From positions 1 to 24,166 of the IMG/VR virus record IMGVR_UViG_3300031952_000137: a DNA stretch of 24,166 nucleotides; one strand, 5' to 3'. A model generated the notes under the pieces. The model was not told the DNA's origin. It made no database searches and was given only the letters and a program-made list of their open reading frames with translations. The stretch comes from a virus. Below, piece after piece: positions 7,365-13,359 of the stretch; within the stretch, counting starts at the first letter, position 1; each line of letters starts with the position of its first letter. The translations under genes and the position numbers were made by a program.

Positions 7365-7392
7365 GGAGGGCGGGTTTAACCGCCCGCCCTCC
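7365..7392 (+). terminator. GC-rich hairpin between the two small head genes
   Basis: GGAGGGCGGG at 7365-7374 and CCCGCCCTCC at 7383-7392 form a perfect 10-bp stem with an 8-nt loop (TTTAACCG). No T-run follows (TTACCAAAAGG), so it lacks the hallmark of a simple intrinsic terminator. It may instead be a partial terminator, an RNase processing site or an mRNA 3'-end stabiliser. It lies between the stop at 7357 and the next ribosome-binding site at 7401. Confidence 0.55.
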
Positions 7393-7412
7393 TTACCAAA
7401 AGGAGTCTGAAC

Positions 7413-7898
7413 ATGACCATGTGGAATGCTTCACAAGGCGAGGCCGTCCGTGAATGCACGTTGGGTCTCCGTGTCGAGAAGTCCCTCGGCTGCGCGGCGG
7501 ACGCCAACATCTTCACGACCTACGGTAGGGTGCTCATCAAGTTGCTGATCGGGCAGGCGACGGCCGCCGAGGCCACAGGGGCGACAACGATCCTGCTCCA
7601 GGAAGAGACGAATACCGTCAACCTGTGCGCGGCAACGACCGTAACGGGCGACGCAATCGGCACGATGTATAGGCTGACAGGCGACCCAGCCGTGATTCTC
7701 TGCGGCACAGGCAACGTCCCGGTCATTGATGCCTCGGGGCTTCTGTCGGCGTTCCAACATGCCGACGTGATCGTTGGTCGAGAAGCAACGCTGGACGCCA
7801 TTCAACTCGTAGAAACGGGCAACTCCGCGACGCTCGTGATCAAGTGGGTATGCTTCTACGTCCCGCTGGATGAGGGTGCCTACGTCCGGGCGGCTTAG
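7413..7898 (+). CDS. Putative head decoration or accessory protein
   Basis: This 161-residue protein of unknown family starts MTMWNASQGEAVRECTLGLR. It has alternating hydrophobic beta-like segments (GRVLIKLLIGQ, ATTILLQEE, HADVIVGREATLDAIQLVE, ATLVIKWVCFYVPLDEGAYV) and several Cys. It is not obviously a copy of the preceding 158-residue protein. AGGAG at 7401-7405 lies 7 nt before ATG 7413. Its place between the capsid and head-tail connector genes suggests a capsid-surface or head accessory protein, by context only. Confidence 0.72.
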   Translation: MTMWNASQGEAVRECTLGLRVEKSLGCAADANIFTTYGRVLIKLLIGQATAAEATGATTILLQEETNTVNLCAATTVTGDAIGTMYRLTGDPAVILCGTGNVPVIDASGLLSAFQHADVIVGREATLDAIQLVETGNSATLVIKWVCFYVPLDEGAYVRAA

Positions 7899-7908
7899 GG
7901 GGTAGCAG

Positions 7909-8676
7909 ATGACAGTCTACAACCCTCAAACGGAAGCTCGGCTCAACAACATCCTGACGATCCTGGGGACGACCAAGAGATCATTCTGGCCGTTCTGGGA
8001 GAAGACAGGGCAATTGGTTACGGGCATCGGTCTGGGGGACTTGATACCCTCTGAGACCGCAGCCGCAGCAGAGGACTTGGAGCATGACTTCGCACCCCTG
8101 TTGCTGCCGTGCGGCCTCAATTCGTATCACTTCCACCCGACCGGCGACCACCACCTTGCGGGCATCGACAGCACGGCCTATGAGTTCACTGCCGCTGCCT
8201 TCAGTGTGGGTGCCTGGATACGGCCCAACGCTATCGCGTCCAATACCATCGTCGCCAAGTACAGCGCGACGGTCCGCGAGTGGCGGTTCTGGATAGATGC
8301 CGCTGGCTTGCTGGACCTGGAACTCTACGACGAAGCCGCTGACACGTCAGAGATCGCCATCAGCACTGCCGCCCTGACTTTGGGGCAGATGCAGTTCGTG
8401 GTCGCTACCTACGATGGGACGCCGGCGACGCCGCTGATCTACCTGTACGTCGATAGCGTAGCGGTCAACGATGGCAGTTCAACGGAGACAGGCGCTTTCG
8501 CGGACATGGTGGCCTCGGCAACGCCCTTGACCATCGGCTGCTCCGGCGTATCGGCCACTCCGGTCAACGAGTTTCACGGGCGGATCGCCATGCCGTTCAT
8601 CTGCGGCAAACAGTTGACCGCGGCTGAGGTCGTGGCGCTGAGGGACATCATGCGTCCCATGATCGGGATATCGTAA
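7909..8676 (+). CDS. LamG/concanavalin A-like jelly-roll protein in the head module
   Basis: The 255-residue protein has a short helical N-terminus (PQTEARLNNILTILGTTKRSF) and then a LamG-like beta-sandwich from about residue 75. Typical signs are FSVGAWIRPNAIASNTIVAKYS, WRFWIDAAGLLDLELYD, LGQMQFVVATYDGTPATPLIYLYVDSV and FHGRIAMPFICGKQLTAAEVVALRD. This ordered set matches Laminin_G_3-type domains, which usually bind carbohydrate. In this place, between capsid and connector genes, it could sit on the capsid surface and help the virion stick to glycans or particles. A tail-tip role is less likely from position. AGGGGGT just before ATG 7909 provides the ribosome-binding site. Confidence 0.8.
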   Translation: MTVYNPQTEARLNNILTILGTTKRSFWPFWEKTGQLVTGIGLGDLIPSETAAAAEDLEHDFAPLLLPCGLNSYHFHPTGDHHLAGIDSTAYEFTAAAFSVGAWIRPNAIASNTIVAKYSATVREWRFWIDAAGLLDLELYDEAADTSEIAISTAALTLGQMQFVVATYDGTPATPLIYLYVDSVAVNDGSSTETGAFADMVASATPLTIGCSGVSATPVNEFHGRIAMPFICGKQLTAAEVVALRDIMRPMIGIS

Positions 8677-8686
8677 CAGAATCCCC

Positions 8687-8720
8687 GTTGGGGCTGGCGC
8701 CTGAAAACGTCAGCCCCAAC
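8687..8720 (+). terminator. Strong hairpin closing the capsid/LamG block
   Basis: GTTGGGGCTG at 8687-8696 pairs perfectly with CAGCCCCAAC at 8711-8720. The stem extends inward by a G-U and two G-C pairs, giving about 13 bp around an 8-nt loop. It follows the LamG stop by 10 nt. The next bases are TGAAACC, so the U-tract of an intrinsic terminator is missing. Together with the 7365-7392 hairpin it may reduce read-through or protect the upstream high-copy messages. Confidence 0.55.
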
Positions 8721-8741
8721 TGAAACCGATAGGAGAAGCTG

Positions 8742-9683
8742 ATGGTTCTCTCCCTCGTAACCGGCCCCGCTACCGAGCCGCTGACAGTCGCCGAAGTGAA
8801 AGTGCACCTCCGCCTGGACGCTGCCTACGGCGAGCCTGCGCCTACCGCACCCACCGTGGCTCTTGTTGCGCCGGCGGCCCCCGGCAACGTCGACAACGGC
8901 GCCCATCGCTACCGCGTGACATTCGTGACCGCCGACGGTGAGACTGAGGGCGGCGACATATCCGCCGCAGTGACGGTTGTCGACAAGACGACAAACGGCA
9001 AAGTGCTGGTCTCAGCGATTCCCGTGGGTGGTAGCGCCGTGACATCGCGCAAGCTCTACCGCACGATCGCCGGCGGCACCGCCCATCTCTTCCTGGCGAG
9101 CGTCGCGGGCAACGTAACCACCACCTATACCGACAACATCGCGGATGCCGCGCTGGGCGCGGCCTGTCCTACGACGAACACGACGACCGACCCGCAGTTG
9201 AACGCGCTGATCAAGGCGGCGCGTCAACAGGTGGAGACGTTCACCCGGCGGGTGCTGATCACCCAGACATGGGACCTGATAGGGGACTTCTTTCCAACCG
9301 GACTCATCCGTCTTCCCTTCCCACCCCTACAGACAATTTCGAGCATCAACTACGTCAACGCGAACGGGACGGTAACTCTGTGGGCGGCGGCGAAGTACAT
9401 CGTCGACGCGCCGGAAGGCGACCACGCCCAACGTGGCCGGGTAACCCTGGCCTACGGGGAGACCTGGCCCGTAACGCGGGACATCGCTAACGCCGTCACC
9501 GTGCAGTTTATCGCCGGCTACGGCGCGTCGGCGGCCGTCCCTCAAGGGATCAAGCAGGCGATGCTCCTGATGATCGGCCACTGGTATGCGAACCGCGAGG
9601 CCGTGAACATCGGCAACATCGTCAACGAGATTCCCATGTCAGCGACCGCGCTGCTGTGGGGATACCGGGCATTGGAGGTCTAG
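8742..9683 (+). CDS. Head-tail connector (phiE125 gp8/HK97 gp6-like) with inserted Ig/Fn3-like module
   Basis: The ends of this 313-residue protein match the phage head-tail connector family that docks under the portal: N-terminal LVTGPATEPLTVAEVKVHLRL (1-26), then DPQLNALIKAARQQVETFTRR (150-170), LITQTWDLIGDFFPTGLIRL, INYVNANGTVTL, ITFAGYG-like FIAGYGASAAVPQGIKQAMLL and HWYANREA. Between residues about 30 and 148 sits an extra domain with HRYRVTFVTADGETEGG, SAIPVGGSAVTSRKLYRT and YTDNIADAALG, a beta-sandwich module I recall from tail fibre proteins. Without it the protein would have the usual size of about 190 residues. AGGAGA lies upstream of ATG 8742. The function is connector; the insert may be displayed at the neck. 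Confidence 0.87.
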   Translation: MVLSLVTGPATEPLTVAEVKVHLRLDAAYGEPAPTAPTVALVAPAAPGNVDNGAHRYRVTFVTADGETEGGDISAAVTVVDKTTNGKVLVSAIPVGGSAVTSRKLYRTIAGGTAHLFLASVAGNVTTTYTDNIADAALGAACPTTNTTTDPQLNALIKAARQQVETFTRRVLITQTWDLIGDFFPTGLIRLPFPPLQTISSINYVNANGTVTLWAAAKYIVDAPEGDHAQRGRVTLAYGETWPVTRDIANAVTVQFIAGYGASAAVPQGIKQAMLLMIGHWYANREAVNIGNIVNEIPMSATALLWGYRALEV

Positions 9684-9687
9684 GGAG

Positions 9688-10065
9688 ATGCCGCACGCCG
9701 ATCCGCAGAAAAGACGCGAATATGAAGCCGCTTACATGAGGGGATGGCGAGCCAGAAACTCAGCGAAGGTCGCGCAGTACGGCAAGGATTATCGCAAGAG
9801 AGTGCGTTCCCAGATAATCGAAATGTATGGCGGTAAGTGTGCCTGCTGCGGTGAGACAGAACCGCTGTTCTTGACGATTGACCACATCAACGGTGGGGGG
9901 AAAGTTCATCGGCAGCAGTTTCGTGGCATCCAGTCATTCTACTTCTCGTTGAAGAGGGAAGGATTCTCAAACGATTATCGCTTGTTGTGCTGGAACTGCA
10001 ATTCAGGTCGCTATTTTAACGGCGGTTCATGCCCTCATCAAGATAAGGGCGGGAGCGGGCTATGA
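9688..10065 (+). CDS. HNH endonuclease, free-standing
   Basis: The 125-residue protein has a basic helical N-terminus (RREYEAAYMRGWRARNSAKV) and an HNH core: CACCGE (residues 51-56), the catalytic stretch LTIDHINGGG with DH, and a second zinc pair in LLCWNCNSGR. This is the zinc-containing HNH group common in phages, either as small homing nucleases or as packaging partners when next to terminase. Here it sits among head-tail connector genes, which favours a selfish insertion. The coding sequence is visibly less GC-rich than its neighbours. GGAGG at 9674-9678 lies 9 nt before ATG 9688. Its stop overlaps the next ATG. Confidence 0.88.
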   Translation: MPHADPQKRREYEAAYMRGWRARNSAKVAQYGKDYRKRVRSQIIEMYGGKCACCGETEPLFLTIDHINGGGKVHRQQFRGIQSFYFSLKREGFSNDYRLLCWNCNSGRYFNGGSCPHQDKGGSGL

Positions 10066-10379
10066 AAGCTGGCACCCTTGATCGCCGTCTCAGTATTGAA
10101 TACTACACAGAGGCCCAGGATGCCTACGGCGAGGCGATCAAGACGTGGGTCGTCCTGGAGACCGTATGGGCTCAGATGACGCCCGTGCGGGGTACGGAGC
10201 GCTACGTGTCGCAGCAAGTGAGCGGCGAGGCAGAGATGCGCTTCCGCATCCGCTGGCGGACCGACGTGACCGACAAGATGAGATTGTACTGCGAGAACGT
10301 CTACTACAACATCACTGCCGTTCTGGAGATTGGCCGGCGGGAGGGCTTGGAGATCATGGGGAAGGCGTTCGTGCCCTGA
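10062..10379 (+). CDS. Head-tail joining protein (SPP1 gp16/HK97 gp7-like)
   Basis: The 105-residue protein begins MKAGTLDRRLSIEYYTEAQDAYGEAIKTW and continues WAQMTPVRGTERY and RFRIRWRTDVTDKMRLYC, the standard layout of the Phage_H_T_join family. These stoppers close the connector after packaging and join the head to the tail. The ATG at 10062 overlaps the HNH stop (ATGA) and GGGAG lies just upstream, so the inserted HNH gene still allows coupled translation. Its TGA overlaps the next ATG (TGATG). Confidence 0.9.
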   Translation: MKAGTLDRRLSIEYYTEAQDAYGEAIKTWVVLETVWAQMTPVRGTERYVSQQVSGEAEMRFRIRWRTDVTDKMRLYCENVYYNITAVLEIGRREGLEIMGKAFVP

Positions 10380-10780
10380 TGCAAGTAACCTGCACCATCG
10401 AGGGCATGGGCCACCTGAAGGCCCAGTTTGAGGAGCTGAGCAACAAGGCCCAGCGAGCCGTCATGCGGAGCGCCCTCAAGCAGACGGGCGCCGTGGTGGT
10501 CAAGGCGGCGAAGGCGACTGTGCCCGTGCTGACCGGCAAGCTCAAGAAGTCGATCAAGTCAAGCGTGAGCGTGAAAGAGGGCGGCGCGTCCTATGTCGAT
10601 ATCAGTTGGAGCAAGGATGCGTTTTGGGGGCTGTTCGTCGAGAAGGGTACGAGCAAGAGATCGGCTCATCCCTTCTTGCGCCCGGCGCTGGACGAGAGCC
10701 ATGCGGCTATCTTGCAGACATTCACCGAGGCCCTGAACCAGCAGATTCAGAAGCAGACAGCGAAGGCGAGGGCGCTCTAA
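10379..10780 (+). CDS. Head-tail connector/tail completion protein, HK97 gp10 family
   Basis: The 133-residue product has the features of HK97 gp10-like proteins: RAVMRSALKQTGAVVVKAAKATVPVLTG..KKSI near residues 28-60, then WGLFVEKGTSKRSAHPFLRPALDE (about 83-106). The VP..TG.L..SI and F.E.GT....HPFLRPA blocks are the family signature. It acts as a neck or tail terminator-interface protein. The start ATG 10379 overlaps the previous stop (TGATG); the longer open frame upstream is in the wrong frame of the joining protein and is not used. The stop overlaps the next start (TAATG). Confidence 0.92.
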   Translation: MQVTCTIEGMGHLKAQFEELSNKAQRAVMRSALKQTGAVVVKAAKATVPVLTGKLKKSIKSSVSVKEGGASYVDISWSKDAFWGLFVEKGTSKRSAHPFLRPALDESHAAILQTFTEALNQQIQKQTAKARAL

Positions 10781-11172
10781 TGGCGGACCTGGAGACTGTC
10801 TTGCAGACGCGATTGTCGACCTTCGCTGGGTTCACGGCCCTCGTGGGGACGCGGGTCTATCCGCTGAAGCTCCCGCAGAAACCTACGATGCCGGCAGTGA
10901 CCTATCAGCGCATCGATGGGGTACGGGAGAGCGGGATCGCAAACGAGCACGGCATGGCCCACCCGCGCATCCAGGTCGACTCGTGGGCGTCGAGCTACGG
11001 CGGCGCGAAGGCTGTAGCCGAGCAGGTCAGGCAGGCCCTTGAGCGGTGGTCAGATACAACGACAACGCCCGTCATCCTGGATTCATTTATCGACGGCGAT
11101 ACCGACCTGTACGAATCAGACGTGGAACTCTACCGCGTCAGCATGGACTATATCGTATGGTACAGAGAATAA
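10780..11172 (+). CDS. Tail terminator/tail completion protein (DUF3168-like)
   Basis: The 130-residue product starts MADLETVLQTRLSTFAGFTALVGTRVYPLKLPQK and continues MPAVTYQRIDGV, HPRIQVDSWASSYGGAKAVAEQVRQAL and a C-terminal strand LYRVSMDYIVWYRE. The order L..RL......L.G.RVYP...P....P.VTYQ is typical of DUF3168/gp17-like proteins, which cap the tail tube at the head-proximal end. ATG 10780 overlaps the preceding TAA. The next gene follows 9 nt after the stop. Confidence 0.9.
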   Translation: MADLETVLQTRLSTFAGFTALVGTRVYPLKLPQKPTMPAVTYQRIDGVRESGIANEHGMAHPRIQVDSWASSYGGAKAVAEQVRQALERWSDTTTTPVILDSFIDGDTDLYESDVELYRVSMDYIVWYRE

Positions 11173-11181
11173 GGAGGAGCA

Positions 11182-11436
11182 ATGGCTCTCTACATTCAGC
11201 GTTCCAGGGCATTGCGGATTCACCGACCGGGCAAGCCCGACCTCATGTCGGTGCGGCCCGTCGACCGCAAGGGGAACTATGCGGACACCGCCAAGCCGAC
11301 GCTCATAGAGCTCGGCCCCGACTGCGCGGTGGACCCGGCACGGCTCTTGAAGATCGGCGCCATCGAACCCTACGTGGCTCCGGTAGCCGAGAAGCCGAAG
11401 GGGAAGGAGGCCACCAGTGGCGAAGCAACCAGCTAA
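11182..11436 (+). CDS. Small hypothetical protein before the tail tube genes
   Basis: I do not recognise this 84-residue protein. It starts MALYIQRSRALRIHRPGKP, has a central PTLIELGPDCAVDPARLLKIGAIEPYV segment, and ends in a charged, Ala/Lys-rich tail. AAGGAGG immediately upstream of ATG 11182 is a strong ribosome-binding site and the last 20 nt overlap the next gene, so it is translated as part of the tail operon. A tail-assembly accessory role is guessed from position. Confidence 0.75.
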   Translation: MALYIQRSRALRIHRPGKPDLMSVRPVDRKGNYADTAKPTLIELGPDCAVDPARLLKIGAIEPYVAPVAEKPKGKEATSGEATS

Positions 11437-12136
11437 GGGGATGGCCGTCTACTTCGATGAGTTTGTCTTCTCAAGCTACTTGAACTCGACGGACCAGACG
11501 ATCACCCCAGAGACCCCCGTAGTGACCAGCCTGGGCGATGCGGGACCACGCCGCCTTATGGCGAACTATGACGTGTCCCATTCCGATCAGGGGTTCATGG
11601 ACACGCTAGATGATTCCTATGACGAGCAACTGTTCACGGCGATGGGCGAAGCTGGTGATCACTGTTTGTCCAAGCTGCCTACCGGAATCGCGGAGGCGAG
11701 CATCTCCTACGATAGCCTTGTGAAGATCAGCGGGGAGCCGCGCTCGGCTGCGGTCGGCGGCGCTATCCTGCTGAACTTCGATTCTCAGGGATCGGGCGGG
11801 ATCGTGCGCGGCGTCGTACTCCGCAGCGGCGCAGCGGTAGTGGGGAACGGCGCGGGCCAAAACCTGGGCGCTACCGTGGCGGGGCAAGAACTCGCCGTCA
11901 TGTTCCGGGTCATCGCTGTTGCGGGAGGCAACATCATCATGCACATCGAAGGCGGCGCTGCGGACCCCCCGGCTGTTGACATCGCCGGCCTGACCACTAG
12001 CACGATGACGGTTCCGGGTTGCGAGCGAGTCAGCACAGTAGCCGCGACCAATGCTTGGAAGCGGGTCGTGACTGCAGGGACATTCACATCGGCAACGATT
12101 CTCGTCACGATAGGCGTCGTGATGGGAACAGGCTAA
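11417..12136 (+). CDS. Tail tube-like protein 1 with C-terminal extension
   Basis: This 239-residue protein is clearly paralogous to the next gene. Both begin (M)xKQPAK and share TPExPVVTxLxDAGPRRxxxNYD, then a variable part and KISG....GG.I.F....S...VR. Two tandem major-tail-like proteins fit the slot just before the tail chaperone and tape measure. After about residue 140 this copy has an additional beta-rich domain (GATVAGQELAVMFRVIAVAGG to TILVTIGVVMGTG), possibly a surface domain on the tube. The start is GTG 11417: AAGGAGG at 11404-11410 is 6 nt upstream, and only this start keeps the KQPAK opening shared with the paralogue. An alternative ATG is at 11441. Confidence 0.75.
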   Translation: MAKQPAKGMAVYFDEFVFSSYLNSTDQTITPETPVVTSLGDAGPRRLMANYDVSHSDQGFMDTLDDSYDEQLFTAMGEAGDHCLSKLPTGIAEASISYDSLVKISGEPRSAAVGGAILLNFDSQGSGGIVRGVVLRSGAAVVGNGAGQNLGATVAGQELAVMFRVIAVAGGNIIMHIEGGAADPPAVDIAGLTTSTMTVPGCERVSTVAATNAWKRVVTAGTFTSATILVTIGVVMGTG

Positions 12137-12164
12137 TCATTAGAATAGCGTAGGAGGGATAATC

Positions 12165-12578
12165 ATGCCGAAGCAACCGGCAAAAAACGCGAATATTATG
12201 GTCGACACGGTAGTCATGGAGGACGACATTGACTCGTTCTCCCTGACAGTCACCCCGGAGGTGCCAGTCGTAACGGCCCTCAGCGACGCCGGCCCCCGGC
12301 GTGTTGTGGGCAACTACGACTACTCGCTAGACATCAGCGGCGCAAACGACTTCGCGGCAGGGATGAGCGATGCGACGCTCTACAACCTCTGCTCCGACGC
12401 GGCGGGCGGGCCGGTGGGCGTTGACCCCACGGGCGCGACCCCTGCAACCGCATCCGATCCGCACTACGACGGCACCTACATGTGCTCCAGCTACAAGATC
12501 AGCGGCGCCGTCGGCGGGCGTATCGACTTCGCGGCGACGCTGGTCGGCGCGTCAGCCCTAGTGCGAGCCGTGGCATAG
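12165..12578 (+). CDS. Tail tube-like protein 2 (short paralogue)
   Basis: The 137-residue product starts MPKQPAKNANIMVDTVVM and shares TPEVPVVTALSDAGPRRVV and a C-terminal KISGAVGGRIDFAATLVG block with the preceding protein, but lacks its extra C-terminal domain. Size, copy next to the chaperone gene and a strong AGGAGGGAT ribosome-binding site before ATG 12165 suit the main tail tube subunit, with the longer paralogue as a second tube or adaptor protein. The family assignment is from gene order and paralogy, not from a diagnostic motif. Confidence 0.75.
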   Translation: MPKQPAKNANIMVDTVVMEDDIDSFSLTVTPEVPVVTALSDAGPRRVVGNYDYSLDISGANDFAAGMSDATLYNLCSDAAGGPVGVDPTGATPATASDPHYDGTYMCSSYKISGAVGGRIDFAATLVGASALVRAVA

Positions 12579-12586
12579 GAGGCTTT

Positions 12587-13045
12587 GTGAAACCACAAGC
12601 GAGGCAAGTACCCTCTGACGACTGCGTAGTGACCATCGACAGCGTTGACTACGCGCTGCACGAGGGCGAGAGCGTGACCGTCGTGCCCGGCTTCTCCGTC
12701 GGGGACATCCAGCTTATGCGGCGCTTCTCAGAATTGCGGCCGCAGTTGGACGCCGCGACGAGTCCGGGCGAGCAGATCGGCATCACGGCGGACACCTGCA
12801 ACGAGATCATCGACGCGCTGAGTAAACGGCTGCTGGCCTGGACCTGGACGGATGACGCCGGGCGTTATCTGCCTCAGCCGCTCGGGAACCCAATGGCGTT
12901 CGCGCCCTTGCGTGTCGAGGAGCTCATGTACCTGGCGCTGATCGTCAGGGGGGAATCGCCGGGAAAACGAAAAAACGGTTCGAGGCCCTCGCCGACTTCT
13001 TCCTCGGCTACACGTACGTCGAAGCGCCGGGTACGGAAGGCATAG
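12587..13045 (+). CDS. Tail assembly chaperone G (unshifted product)
   Basis: The 152-residue product of normal reading starts with GTG 12587, with AGGAGG at 12577-12582 4 nt upstream. The longer open frame reaching back to 12482 lies inside the tail tube gene. The protein is helical and acidic in the middle (SVGDIQLMRRFSELRPQLDAA, TADTCNEIIDALSKRLLAW), and ends in a short basic tail after the slippery sequence. Gene order (tail tube, this gene, a shifted extension, tape measure) is the classic lambda G/GT arrangement. G and GT bind the tape measure and recruit tube subunits during tail assembly; neither is part of the virion in the known cases. Confidence 0.82.
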   Translation: MKPQARQVPSDDCVVTIDSVDYALHEGESVTVVPGFSVGDIQLMRRFSELRPQLDAATSPGEQIGITADTCNEIIDALSKRLLAWTWTDDAGRYLPQPLGNPMAFAPLRVEELMYLALIVRGESPGKRKNGSRPSPTSSSATRTSKRRVRKA

Positions 13046-13359
13046 AGCGACGCGGGCCACAGCCGGTAGAGGGCATCATATCCGAAGTCTGCGAGGCGTT
13101 CGGCTGCACGCCGGATGTCGCGCTGAGACAGGATTGGGCGCTAGTGACGGCGATACTCGACTACAGGACGGCGGCGGGAGCAGCCCGGTCCTTCAACGAC
13201 AAGGACGGCTTCAGCATGCTTGAGAAGAACCCGGCGCTGATCGAGAGCCTTGCGCGAATGGCGCGGGCGCAGCGGGGCCAGCCACTAGACGCGCCTGGGG
13301 CGGTAGACGAGGGCAAGGAAGTGGCGCGTCGGCACATGATTGAGCAAGAGGGCGAGTAG
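12587..13359 (+). CDS. Tail assembly chaperone GT (-1 frameshift product)
   Basis: A -1 shift at the slippery region continues translation from frame 2 into frame 1, which is open from before 12961 to the TAG at 13357-13359. If the shift occurs at the second heptamer the product is about 257 residues: 130 from G, then 127 starting RFEALADFFLGY and including EGIISEVCEAFGCTPDVALRQDWALVTAILDYRTA and a C-terminal RRHMIEQEGE. The D.ALV.AILDYR.A.....F segment resembles tail chaperone extensions. The frame-1 part has no ATG of its own near its beginning, so a start-codon search sees only its last 71 residues. Its stop directly abuts the tape measure ATG. Confidence 0.78.
12961..12976 (+). promoter_or_regulatory. 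Programmed -1 frameshift site with two slippery heptamers
   Basis: Two heptamers lie in the correct phase for simultaneous -1 slippage in the chaperone frame: G GGA AAA at 12961-12967 and A AAA AAC at 12970-12976. Both fit the X XXY YYZ rule; the first resembles the lambda G/GT site. Short hairpins can form just downstream, for example GCCGA at 12991-12995 with TCGGC at 13004-13008, but no strong stimulator is obvious. Confidence 0.78.

Noticed and set aside
7365-7392. Standard rho-independent terminator
   Set aside because: The stem is strong but no T-run follows; the next bases are TTACCAAAAGG, leading straight to a ribosome-binding site. Kept only as a hairpin of uncertain role.
11046-11483. 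145-codon + strand ORF overlapping the tail genes
   Set aside because: Arg/Gly/His-rich out-of-frame reading across three supported genes with good ribosome-binding sites.
13144-13359. Separate 71-codon gene starting with GTG 13144
   Set aside because: The same frame is open back beyond the slippery heptamers at 12961-12976, and the extra upstream residues look protein-like. It is better explained as the end of the frameshifted chaperone GT.
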